Shown here: piece by piece, positions 45,119 to 53,192 of the stretch | How the letters are laid out: each line of letters begins with the position of its first letter | Numbering within the stretch: the stretch's first letter is position 1 | Source: Streptomyces zinciresistens K42 | GTDB lineage: Bacteria > Actinomycetota > Actinomycetes > Streptomycetales > Streptomycetaceae | Assembly (NCBI RefSeq): GCF_000225525.1 | Contig: NZ_AGBF01000001.1 | Coordinates: 124,001 to 188,000 of the forward strand | Direction: 5' to 3' | Length of the DNA: 64,000 nt | Translations under genes and position numbers: made by a program | Notes under the pieces: generated by a model | The model's input: the letters and a program-made list of their open reading frames with translations, nothing else | What the model was told of the DNA's origin: nothing | Database searches by the model: none

Positions 45119-45880
45119 TCAGGGCGCAAGGTGCGTCAGGCCGGGGGAGTGGGCCAGGCTGATGCGGGTGTAGTACTCGGTGCCGATGACACGGTGACGG
45201 ACCTCTTCCGGGAGCCGAGACAAGATTCCCGGCAATGGCCGCTCCCGCTCTACCTGGCTGCGATGCGCAAGGATCGCGGCCCATTTGCGGGCCAGCCACG
45301 GCCGTACGTCCACCGTCGCGCTGACGTGCTGGTCGGGGACGCTCAGCACCGACTTGCCGACCTGGTGCAGCAGTTCGCCGAGGTCTGCGGTGCCCGAGTC
45401 GGGATGGGTCGCAAGGTAGAGGGCGGACGGCTGCCACGGCGGGCCTGCATCCGGGTATCGCCGGGCGAGCCCGGCGGCGGCCACCGCGAGCAGGGCCATC
45501 TGGTGGGTGTACCGATGGTCGGGGTGGCCGGTCAGCTGCCCGTAGGCGTCGTGCGTGACGACGACGTCGGGCCTCACCTGCCGGATGTGGGCGACGAGCT
45601 CACCGACGGCGTTCTCCAGGGGCACATCGCACCACCGCGGGCGCCCGGGAGCGGACTCGGGAACGCGGTGGTCGGCGTAGCCGAGCATGCGCGGCGCCTC
45701 GCCCAGCCCCAGGGCTGTCAGGGAGTCGGCGAGCTCGCCGGCGCGCGGGCTGTCCGCCGCCCAGGTGGCGGTGACGACGGCCGCGCGGGCGCCCCCTTCG
45801 GCGTGCTGAGCCAGGACACCCCCGCACATGAGTGCCTCGTCGTCAGGGTGCGCGAGCACAGCAAGCAGGTTCGGCAACAC
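45119..45880 (-). CDS. PIG-L family deacetylase (LmbE-like)
   Basis: A 253-residue zinc-dependent N-deacetylase. The metal motif AHPDDE is at the N-terminus, and HDAYGQLTGHPDHRYTH provides the last zinc His and catalytic residues. The family acts on N-acetylglucosamine-type sugars, including mycothiol precursors and antibiotic intermediates. Start GTG 45880 has AAAGGAG seven bases upstream. It suggests an N-acetyl sugar or amide in the pathway, while the GNAT domains nearby could place the acetyl group (inference). Confidence 0.87.
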   Translation of the reverse strand: MLPNLLAVLAHPDDEALMCGGVLAQHAEGGARAAVVTATWAADSPRAGELADSLTALGLGEAPRMLGYADHRVPESAPGRPRWCDVPLENAVGELVAHIRQVRPDVVVTHDAYGQLTGHPDHRYTHQMALLAVAAAGLARRYPDAGPPWQPSALYLATHPDSGTADLGELLHQVGKSVLSVPDQHVSATVDVRPWLARKWAAILAHRSQVERERPLPGILSRLPEEVRHRVIGTEYYTRISLAHSPGLTHLAP

Positions 45881-45918
45881 ACCTGGCTCCTTTCGTCGTT
45901 GCGCCGCGGCAGGCCGGC

Positions 45919-46461
45919 TCATGCGGAGCCCCCGAATGGGGTTTCGGGAATCAGCGGCAGCAGGGAGCGAACGTCGCGCAGCAGGTTGCATTCGGAGAAC
46001 GTGCGCTTCAGATCCAGCACCGGTGTGCCCGAGCGGTTCTCCACCCGGACGGTGACCGTCACCTCACCGAGGCCGTCGCGGGGCCCGTCCTCGGCCGCGA
46101 ACTGCCGGTACAGACGGGCTTCCTCGGCGCTGGTGGGGAGGGAGCGTTCTCCGGCATATGCGCAGGGCTGCCCGCCGTGGGGTTCTTGAAGTCGGGAGTG
46201 GATGTGCCCGAACGTCATGCTGTTGGAGATGTGCGCGCGGGGCGCGTGGTCCTCGACGAGCACGGTGTGTTCGCGGGACCGTCCGGAGGGCACCTCCATG
46301 CGGATCGACAGCAAGAAGTACGGGCGGCCGTTGGGGCCGACCGGCGCATGCTGGCGTAATTGCAGCGGCCAGTGCGCTATCCCGCTCCTGACCGCGGGCA
46401 AGGGCGCACCCTTGCGCGGGCGGAAGCGCAATACGTTCGGCGGGTACTCGGCGTCGTTCAT
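45919..46461 (-). CDS. Hypothetical protein
   Basis: A 180-residue protein, not recognised, mainly beta-rich (VRSGIAHWPLQLRQ, then FLLSIRMEVPSGRS, then GEVTVTVRVENRSG). ATG at 46461 has AAGGA eight bases upstream. It ends 38 bases before the PIG-L gene on the same strand. Confidence 0.58.
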   Translation of the reverse strand: MNDAEYPPNVLRFRPRKGAPLPAVRSGIAHWPLQLRQHAPVGPNGRPYFLLSIRMEVPSGRSREHTVLVEDHAPRAHISNSMTFGHIHSRLQEPHGGQPCAYAGERSLPTSAEEARLYRQFAAEDGPRDGLGEVTVTVRVENRSGTPVLDLKRTFSECNLLRDVRSLLPLIPETPFGGSA

Positions 46462-46510
46462 CCAGTTGTCCTTGCAGGCCCCCGACAGCGGGGAGCCGGT
46501 TGGTCGCCGC

Positions 46511-46528
46511 CTCCGCGCCGGCGCGGAG
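46511..46528. repeat. 18-bp perfect palindrome between operon genes
   Basis: CTCCGCGCC followed directly by its complement, in the 115-base gap after the phosphotransferase. Part of a pattern of strong palindromes in gaps of the minus-strand gene run. Confidence 0.4.
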
Positions 46529-46576
46529 CGACGATTCCGCCATGTGCCGCGGGCAGAAGGGGTCTGCTGATGTGGC

Positions 46577-47611
46577 TCATCTGAGGGCGTCACGCAGGAC
46601 CCCCTCCACCTCGGGCAGCCGGTCCAGCAGCATCAGCGCGGCCTCGTGCCGCGCCCGCCCGTACGCCTCGAGCGGCGCGTCGACGGCAGCCGGGTCGTCC
46701 AAGGGCTCGGCCAGCGGGTACGTCGAGGCCAGCGTGTAGGCACAGCCCACAGTCACGCTGCAGAGCAGGTCGTCCAGGGGTAGGCCCGGGTACTCGTCCC
46801 GGTAGGCGGCCAGGAGCGCGGGCAGCCCGGTGAGCCACTCGTCGCCGAGGAGAACCGTCCGCGGATCGCACCCGATCCGGGCCACCTCCCACGCGAGGTA
46901 GCGCGGCCGCGGCGGCTGGAAGTCCACCACGGCCGCCACCTTGTCCCCGCGCAGCAGCAGATTCGGGGCGGCGAGGTCCCCATGGACGACTTGCTCCGTC
47001 AGCGCGGGCAACCCGTCCAGGATGACTGCGACGCGATCGAGTAGGGCCAAGCGCTGCCGGGCGGCGTCCAGGGCCCACTCCTCGAACGGGCTGAGTCGGC
47101 CACGGCGGCCGTACTCGCTGACCAGCCGTTCGAACCGCGCCCGTGCCCGCTTCAGGTCGCATACCCCGGCACCATCCCGCAGCCGCGGAACGGCCGCGGG
47201 ATGGGTGCCGAGATGGCGGTGCAGCCGTCCCAGAACCGTCCCGACCGCCGGCCACCGTGCACCGGCAAGTCCGCCTTCAGCGGTCTCGGAATCGGCCACG
47301 TACTCCCACAGGGACATCGGCAGCCGGCCCACCTCCTCGACCAGGGCGCCCTCGCGGGTGGGATGCACAGCGGGCACCGGCACCCCGCCGCTGCGCGCGA
47401 AGGCGGCGAGCTCCACCGCTTGTCGCTCCCGCTCCACGGAGGCGTGGTCGAGGTAGACCTTGGCGAAGTACCGGCGCCCCGACCGGGTGGTCACCATGTA
47501 GTTCCAGGTCGCGGTGCCGACTGGGATCTGGGTCACCTCAGCCGGGTGCACGCCGTACGCCAGGATCAGCGTCCCGGCGACGGCGGTGATCATCTGCTCT
47601 GCGACTCTCAT
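46577..47611 (-). CDS. Aminoglycoside-phosphotransferase-like kinase
   Basis: A 344-residue APH-fold protein. The catalytic loop is VVHGDLAAPNLLL and the metal-binding Asp is in AAVVDFQPP. RRYFAKVYLD contains the likely ATP lysine. ATG at 47611 overlaps the stop of the GFA-like gene (ATGA). It would phosphorylate a hydroxyl group of a small molecule; acceptor unknown. Confidence 0.84.
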   Translation of the reverse strand: MRVAEQMITAVAGTLILAYGVHPAEVTQIPVGTATWNYMVTTRSGRRYFAKVYLDHASVERERQAVELAAFARSGGVPVPAVHPTREGALVEEVGRLPMSLWEYVADSETAEGGLAGARWPAVGTVLGRLHRHLGTHPAAVPRLRDGAGVCDLKRARARFERLVSEYGRRGRLSPFEEWALDAARQRLALLDRVAVILDGLPALTEQVVHGDLAAPNLLLRGDKVAAVVDFQPPRPRYLAWEVARIGCDPRTVLLGDEWLTGLPALLAAYRDEYPGLPLDDLLCSVTVGCAYTLASTYPLAEPLDDPAAVDAPLEAYGRARHEAALMLLDRLPEVEGVLRDALR

Positions 47612-48132
47612 GCTGACGTCGTGTCCGGCTGCGGGGCGCGGGGGTCGGGGGCCAGAGCGATGGCCATCCACGGCACCGCCTCCTTGCTGTGCGAATGACC
47701 GACGGGATCGGTGCCGCTGCGGTCGTCGAGGCTGAAGCCGGTCACCATGACCATGTCCGAGCCGTCGGCGACCGAGACGAGCTGGCTCCCACAGCGAGGG
47801 CAGAAGCCGCGGTGCAAGGTCGGCCAGCTCGGATACCAGGTCGGCTCGCCGCCCGGCCCGACCCACTTCAGGCTGTCCCTGCGGAATCCGACCCACAGGA
47901 CGGCGGGCCCGCCGGAGATGCGCGTCTCGTGCCGGCACGAGCACAGATGCGGGTCGTCCGGATCGCCCGTCACCTCGTACCTCGTGTGGCCGCACTCGCA
48001 GCGCCCGGTTCGCACCTTGGACGTCGGTTCAGTCGCGCTGGCTGCCGATGCCGCATCACTGTCGGAGCGGTCGCCCGAGTCGGCGGGGCCGGTGGGGTGG
48101 TCGGGTCCGGGCGGGTGGGGTGCGGTGGACAT
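47608..48132 (-). CDS. GFA-family protein (CENP-V/glutathione-dependent formaldehyde-activating fold)
   Basis: A 174-residue protein with a Ser/Asp/Ala-rich N-terminal extension of about 40 residues and a GFA domain. The zinc-binding cysteines are in GRCECGHTRYEV, LCSCRHE and FCPRCGSQL. ATG at 48132 is directly preceded by GAGGAGACC. Activity is not predictable; most members are zinc-binding proteins of unknown reaction. Coupled to the downstream phosphotransferase. Confidence 0.8.
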   Translation of the reverse strand: MSTAPHPPGPDHPTGPADSGDRSDSDAASAASATEPTSKVRTGRCECGHTRYEVTGDPDDPHLCSCRHETRISGGPAVLWVGFRRDSLKWVGPGGEPTWYPSWPTLHRGFCPRCGSQLVSVADGSDMVMVTGFSLDDRSGTDPVGHSHSKEAVPWMAIALAPDPRAPQPDTTSA

Positions 48133-48192
48133 GGTCTCCTCGTTCGGTGTCGTTGGCCGGGGTGAATGGCGCACGGTCGGGCTCCGGGTTGG

Positions 48193-49059
48193 TCAGGGAG
48201 CGGGTACGGGGGTGCCGGTCAGGTGCTCGGCCCGGCGGGCGATGAGCGGGGCGAGAACCGGGTGGACGCCCCTGTGGCACGTCTGCAGGAGCTGGCCGAG
48301 CGCGACGAGTTCCCCGGCCCGGCCGGCAGCCGTGTCAAGGACGTGGGCGAACTCGCGGCGAATCCGCGCCGCGGTCACGGGGGCGGCAAGGGAGTAGGCG
48401 TGCAGCAGGCCCACGTCATAACCGACGGGCAGGCGGCCCCAGTTCTCCCAGTCGAAGATCAGTAAGGGGGACTTCGTGAGATTCGCCCAGTGCAGATCAC
48501 CGTGGCCGGTGGTGTAGTCGTGAACCTGAATCGGGTCGATGCCGAGGAATCGGCGGAAGTTGGTGTCGACCCACCGCTGCCGTACCGACTCCCGATCCGT
48601 TGGCACGGTGGCGAGCATGTTCAGAGCGGCGCGCAGATCCGCCCACCAGGCGTCGGGGAGAGACACGTCCCCGACGAGCGCGGGGGTGCCGTCAGCGAGC
48701 GGGCGCGCGCTGATGTATTCGGTGAGCTCGGCACGGTAGGCGTGCTCGTCGGCGCTCCAGTCGACCAAACCCCGAAGCCGGGGCCGGGGCACCGGCCGGG
48801 GGACTGCCGTGTCCGCGAGCGCCGTGCCCTCCCACAGCCGTCCCCCGGCCTTGTCCACCGCGGCGGCGACAACCCGCAGCCAGCAGTCCCCGGCCCGGCG
48901 TCCCAGGGTGCGGCCCTGCCACCCCCACACCTCCGGCCCCGACACCGGCACCTGGAACTGGCGCGCGGCAGCCGCGTGCGCGCGCCGCATCCGTTCCCTG
49001 TCGTCGTGCTCCGTCGGCGCGGCGAACACCACCTCGCGTACTGCCGGTTCCACCGTCAC
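48193..49059 (-). CDS. Phosphotransferase of APH fold
   Basis: A 288-residue APH-like protein with TTGHGDLHWANL as catalytic loop and LLIFDWENW carrying the metal-binding Asp. The N-lobe is shortened and its ATP lysine is not obvious. GTG 49059 overlaps the stop of the large three-domain methyltransferase (GTGA), so the two are made together. Acceptor unknown. Confidence 0.82.
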   Translation of the reverse strand: MTVEPAVREVVFAAPTEHDDRERMRRAHAAAARQFQVPVSGPEVWGWQGRTLGRRAGDCWLRVVAAAVDKAGGRLWEGTALADTAVPRPVPRPRLRGLVDWSADEHAYRAELTEYISARPLADGTPALVGDVSLPDAWWADLRAALNMLATVPTDRESVRQRWVDTNFRRFLGIDPIQVHDYTTGHGDLHWANLTKSPLLIFDWENWGRLPVGYDVGLLHAYSLAAPVTAARIRREFAHVLDTAAGRAGELVALGQLLQTCHRGVHPVLAPLIARRAEHLTGTPVPAP

Positions 49060-51425
49060 ACCCCCTCCGCCGCCACGGCGATCCCCGGGCGCTCAACGGG
49101 GCGGGGGAGCAGCGCGTCACGCCCCGGCCACCGGAACACCAGGCGGCAGTGCTCCTTGTCCAGGACCTCCCCGGCGGGCAGCAGATCGTCAGGCGTCCCG
49201 GCCGGGTAGACCGTCAAGGCGGGATCAGCGTGCTTGCTGTTGTCGTCGGCGCGCACATGGCGGTCCCAGGCCCGGACCGTGACCGCCAGCTGCTCGGCCA
49301 GTCGCGGGCCCTGCTCGCCGAACGCGCGGACCACCCACTCCCACTTCTTGTCCTCGCGGCGCTCGCCGTCCTGGATCTGGACATGGGTGAGGTAGGCGAG
49401 CGAAGCGCCGCCGACGATTGCGGGTACGTCACGGCCCTTCACGATGCCGGTCACGTCCTGGTCCGGGTCCCGGTGGGCGGCCAGTCGGCAGAAGCCGGGC
49501 AGCGTGGTGGCCGCGTACAGCTGCAGGGAGCCGAAGAAGGCTCCCGCCCCCATGGTCACGCCGGTGGCGACCTCATGCCGCGTCCCCTGCAGCGCCTCCT
49601 CCAGGCCGTCGGTGTCAGCGGCGGTGCCGTGCTCGAAGCGAAGCGTCAGCCCGCCGTCGAGCAGGGAGACAACCGGAATGGTGCGGGCCTGCTGCCCCTG
49701 GTCGCGGACGAACCCGCAGTACGTGAAGTGCCGGGCCTCCAGCACTGGCCCGCGCCGCTCGAAGGCGATCGCCCGGGTGTAGCCGCCGATCTCCAGCGGC
49801 AGAACCAGGCGTCCGCCCTCGGCCAGCTGCTTCCACCAGGCCGGGGCGATGTCCCAGCAGTTGTAGGTGACCACGCTGGCGTCGAAGCCGCCGCGGGGCA
49901 CGAGGCGGGCGGGTGCGCCGAGGGCCGCGTCGGCTTCGACGACGGTGACGCGGCCGCTGCCGGCCTCAGCAAGGGCACGGCGGGTGCGGCGCACGACCCA
50001 TGGGTCGATGTCGGCGGTGATCACGAGTCCGTCGGGCGCGGTGACCTGGGCGATCAACTCGGCGTTGTAGCCGCCGGATCCCGCCTCGAACACGATCGCG
50101 CCCGGCGTCAGGCACAGAGCCTCGATCATGTCGGCCTGGAGCCACGCCGCGGACACCGAGCTGATCGGCGCTCCGGTCTCATCGCGCCGGGTGATCACGG
50201 CCCGGTCGCCGCCGTCGTACGCGTCTGCGAGGCTCGCCTCCGGGGCGAAGCGGTGACGCGGCACGGTTCGCAGCGCATCACGGACCGGCTCGGACGGGGC
50301 CCAGCCGCCGTCGATCACCTGCTTGGCCATCGCGCGGCGCAGCCGGGGCGCCGCGGCCGGCTCACCCGGTACGGTCGGCTGCTCGACGGCGAGCGGGTAG
50401 GAGACCACGGGCGGCAGGTCGGGGATCACTCCGGGCCACACGGCATCCAGAGACTGGGCGGCGGGGACGAACACTGCACCGATGCAGGCAAGGGCGTGCA
50501 GGTCGACGAACTCCCAGCGGGCGAACTTGTCCGGCTCCGGATTGGCGAGGGTGCCGGACCAGTTGGTGATGCGGACGACTGCCGTCAGCCGCGGGACGTC
50601 GCTGGCGGCGTCGGCGAGCATCGTCACCACATACGCGTTCTCGGCGTCGGCGGTGAGCCCGGTCTCCTCGGCGAGTTCGCGCACCGCGGCCGCCTCGAAC
50701 GACTCCGATCCGTCACTCTTCCCGCCCGGCAATTCCCACATTTCCCGGTGCGAGCGGCCGAGCAGGACTCGGCCGGCTTCGTCGGTGACGACCGCGAGGG
50801 CGCCCGTCACGGCCAGACCAGTGGGCGGTCGCTGCCGCTCCACCGCCCGGGTGCCGGTGTGGCAGGGGCCGCGCAGGACCAGGACGGCGAGCTGGTCCGC
50901 CTCCAACCGCTCGACCGTCTCCCACCCCTCGGTGAGCAGACCGATCTCGTCCTCATCGAGAGCGATCCTGCGGCGCTCCTCAGGCGTGTGCTCGACCACT
51001 GGGGTGATCACGACGAGGGCGCCGCCGGGCCGCAGCCGCTCACCGAGCGCGTGCACGGCACTCATCCGGTTGGCCAGGAAGGGATACATCAAGCGCAGCG
51101 TGACCAGGTCGTACCCGTCCTCGTGCAGCGGTTCCGGGTCGTCGCGTTCAAGGTCCAGACACAGCCAGCGCACCCCCTCGACCGCGGCGTGCTCCGCCCG
51201 GGCCCGCTCGAGGGCGCCTTCGGCGAAGTCCAGGGCGTCCACGGTGTAGCCGAGCGAGGCCAGGAACACCGCCAACTCGCCGGTGCCGCAGCCGGCATCG
51301 AGGGCCCGGCCGCCGGCAGGGGCGGGCGCGTGCTCGGCGAGCAGGGCCTTCTCCTTGTCCCCGAGCTGTCGGAAGCCGTTCCCATCGGCGTAGTGCTTGG
51401 ACCATTCGGTCCGCGTGTATCCCAC
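49056..51425 (-). CDS. Methyltransferase - NUDIX - PCMT three-domain fusion
   Basis: A 789-residue protein with three domains. Residues 1-190 are a class I SAM methyltransferase (DAGCGTG at 43-49). Residues about 200-340 are a NUDIX domain with a complete box (GGKSDGSESFEAAAVREL then AEETGL, 234-257). Residues about 365-789 are a PCMT-like methyltransferase (VFEAGSGGYNAEL at 445-457), ending with LTVYPAGTPDDLLP. That C-terminal motif I know from the methyltransferases of FxLD-type lanthipeptide systems. The GTG start follows GGAGAGGG. Two SAM sites and one NUDIX site in one chain are unusual. Coupled to a phosphotransferase downstream. Confidence 0.87.
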   Translation of the reverse strand: MGYTRTEWSKHYADGNGFRQLGDKEKALLAEHAPAPAGGRALDAGCGTGELAVFLASLGYTVDALDFAEGALERARAEHAAVEGVRWLCLDLERDDPEPLHEDGYDLVTLRLMYPFLANRMSAVHALGERLRPGGALVVITPVVEHTPEERRRIALDEDEIGLLTEGWETVERLEADQLAVLVLRGPCHTGTRAVERQRPPTGLAVTGALAVVTDEAGRVLLGRSHREMWELPGGKSDGSESFEAAAVRELAEETGLTADAENAYVVTMLADAASDVPRLTAVVRITNWSGTLANPEPDKFARWEFVDLHALACIGAVFVPAAQSLDAVWPGVIPDLPPVVSYPLAVEQPTVPGEPAAAPRLRRAMAKQVIDGGWAPSEPVRDALRTVPRHRFAPEASLADAYDGGDRAVITRRDETGAPISSVSAAWLQADMIEALCLTPGAIVFEAGSGGYNAELIAQVTAPDGLVITADIDPWVVRRTRRALAEAGSGRVTVVEADAALGAPARLVPRGGFDASVVTYNCWDIAPAWWKQLAEGGRLVLPLEIGGYTRAIAFERRGPVLEARHFTYCGFVRDQGQQARTIPVVSLLDGGLTLRFEHGTAADTDGLEEALQGTRHEVATGVTMGAGAFFGSLQLYAATTLPGFCRLAAHRDPDQDVTGIVKGRDVPAIVGGASLAYLTHVQIQDGERREDKKWEWVVRAFGEQGPRLAEQLAVTVRAWDRHVRADDNSKHADPALTVYPAGTPDDLLPAGEVLDKEHCRLVFRWPGRDALLPRPVERPGIAVAAEGV

Positions 51426-51444
51426 AGATCCCTCTCCTGGTACG

Positions 51445-52119
51445 TCAACGGCGGGTAGTGCCGTGCTGCCGCGGCAGCACAAGGGGCCCGTACAGAGCGA
51501 ACGGTTGTTTAGTGGTGAATGCCCAATATCGGTCGCCGTAGGACCAATGCCAGTATTCCGTCGGGTAGTTGACCAGTCCGGCCGCGGACAGCGCGGCCTT
51601 GAGGGTGCCCCGGTTCGTACGGGCCTGGTCGCTGAGACCGACGGCGTCGGTGTAGCAGGCGCCCGCCGACTCCTCCGGCGACGCATTGACTCGGACACCC
51701 ATGTCCAGCTCGCGGCCCTGGTGGTCGACGAGCGTCACGTCGACGGCCGCACCGGCGGAGTGCGGCGCGATCTCCGGAGGCGACACGAAGCGGCTGGCGG
51801 CCTCCCGGATCGTGGCGGCCTGCCAGTCGGGATGGGTGCGGGCCAGCTCGTCGGAGTACTCCTCGAAGTACCGCCGCTGCAACGCCGGCGGCCGATACCC
51901 CTCGACAAAGAGCAGTTCCACCCCGGCGGGCAGCAGTGACTGGGCATGCAGCAGCCGGGTCAGCACCCCCTGTCGCACGTGGGCGAAGGCCCCGGCCGCG
52001 TCCTGCTTGCGGGCATCGACCTTCAGACCGTGCGCCCGCACGTCCACGAGCTCCTCGCCGCAGTCCGTGAAGGGGATCGCGGCGATCCTCCGGTCGGACA
52101 TCAGCACAATGCTGCTCAC
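51445..52119 (-). CDS. VanX-like D-Ala-D-Ala dipeptidase (M15D)
   Basis: A 224-residue zinc dipeptidase-like protein. VEGYRPPALQRRYF carries the catalytic Arg region, APHSAGAAVDVTLVD the SxGxAxD zinc motif, and EYWHWSYGDRYWA the catalytic Glu and last zinc His. No signal peptide, as in cytoplasmic VanX. The GTG at 52119 overlaps the upstream stop (GTGA). It may hydrolyse D-Ala-D-Ala or another dipeptide made in the pathway. No vanH or vanA partner is in the window, so glycopeptide resistance is not implied. Confidence 0.85.
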   Translation of the reverse strand: MSSIVLMSDRRIAAIPFTDCGEELVDVRAHGLKVDARKQDAAGAFAHVRQGVLTRLLHAQSLLPAGVELLFVEGYRPPALQRRYFEEYSDELARTHPDWQAATIREAASRFVSPPEIAPHSAGAAVDVTLVDHQGRELDMGVRVNASPEESAGACYTDAVGLSDQARTNRGTLKAALSAAGLVNYPTEYWHWSYGDRYWAFTTKQPFALYGPLVLPRQHGTTRR

Positions 52120-53192
52120 TTCGTCCCCCAGTCCCAGGCGTCGAAATAGGCGGCCACACCGGTGCGGCGGGCCTCGGCCACGGCGCTCAGCCGGGCGAAG
52201 TCGCGAGGCGGCATCAGCGCCTCCCACTCGGCCAGGGGAAGCACGCGCGCCTCGTCGTGCTCACGCGGATCCAGCGCGATGCCGCGGATCTGCTCCGACG
52301 TGAGGCGGCCGCCGTCGAAGACCAGGCCGAGCGTGCTGTAGGGCCACTCGGCACCAGGCAGCCCGTACACCGTCGCCAGCAGACGCGGCGGACCGGACAC
52401 CGTCAGCCCGGTCTCCTCCCGGCACTCACGCACCGCCGTGCCAAAAGGCCTCTCCCCGGGATCCATCGTGCCGCCCACCAGCTGCCACGGGTGCACGGGC
52501 GAGTAGACGGAATGCAACTGCAGGGGCCGGTCGTCCTCGTCGGTGAAGTACAGGCACGCGAAACAGGTCGCCTTCAGCACCGTCTCGGCATAGACCTCGG
52601 GCGGCATCCACCCGGAACCCTCGCCACCCTCACCGCCCTCCGGCAGACCGCGGCCGACTGCCTGCTCGTCCTTGGCGGCCGGCGCTTTTAGGCGCGTCAT
52701 CCGCATCAGCGCCGCACTGCTGGCGAACCCCAGGTCGCGGTACAGCGGGGCGGCCTCCTCGCTGGCGTGGAGCTCGAACAGCGTGACATGTTCGGCATGG
52801 AGCTGCTCGAGGAGCGCGGTCACCACCGCCCGGGCGTAGCCGCGGCGCCGGAAGCCCGGGCGTGTGGCGACGGCGTGCACGCGCGAGGCCAGCCCCTTGG
52901 GATAGGCGGGCGCCGGGAGCACGGGATGGATCAGGCCGAGGGCGCAGGCGGCCATCGAACCATCCGGGGCGTCGATGACGAACGCCCGCGCGTCCCCGCC
53001 CGCGGTCAGCCGCGGCGCCAGCTGGGCCGTGCACCGCCGGATCCACTCCTCGCTCAATGGCTCGGACAGGATGTACTCGGAGCGCATCCGCACGATGCCC
53101 TCGGCATCGGCCGGCGCCGCCGCGCGGACCGGCGCCTGCTGCACGGCGCCCGGCACCCCGATGGTGAGTGCGGGCGAATTGTCGCGGCTCAT
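52116..53192 (-). CDS. GNAT acetyltransferase - NUDIX fusion
   Basis: A 358-residue two-domain protein. Residues about 20-170 are a GNAT domain with VATRPGFRRRGYARAVV as acetyl-CoA loop. Residues about 200-350 are a NUDIX domain with the box GGTMDPGERPFGTAVREC followed by REETGL. ATG at 53192 overlaps the upstream stop (ATGA) and its own stop overlaps the VanX-like start. The combination suggests a two-step modification and cleanup, but the substrate is unknown. Confidence 0.86.
   Translation of the reverse strand: MSRDNSPALTIGVPGAVQQAPVRAAAPADAEGIVRMRSEYILSEPLSEEWIRRCTAQLAPRLTAGGDARAFVIDAPDGSMAACALGLIHPVLPAPAYPKGLASRVHAVATRPGFRRRGYARAVVTALLEQLHAEHVTLFELHASEEAAPLYRDLGFASSAALMRMTRLKAPAAKDEQAVGRGLPEGGEGGEGSGWMPPEVYAETVLKATCFACLYFTDEDDRPLQLHSVYSPVHPWQLVGGTMDPGERPFGTAVRECREETGLTVSGPPRLLATVYGLPGAEWPYSTLGLVFDGGRLTSEQIRGIALDPREHDEARVLPLAEWEALMPPRDFARLSAVAEARRTGVAAYFDAWDWGTK

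Noticed and set aside
48193..49059. Possible antibiotic resistance gene (APH)
   Set aside because: The APH fold alone, seen six times here with divergent sequences, does not show resistance; no substrate evidence.
49149..51458. 769-codon plus-strand frame
   Set aside because: Mirror of the methyltransferase-NUDIX-PCMT gene, which has three sets of conserved motifs.
51445..52119. Glycopeptide resistance cluster
   Set aside because: Only a VanX-like gene is present; no vanH, vanA or vanRS homologues in the window.
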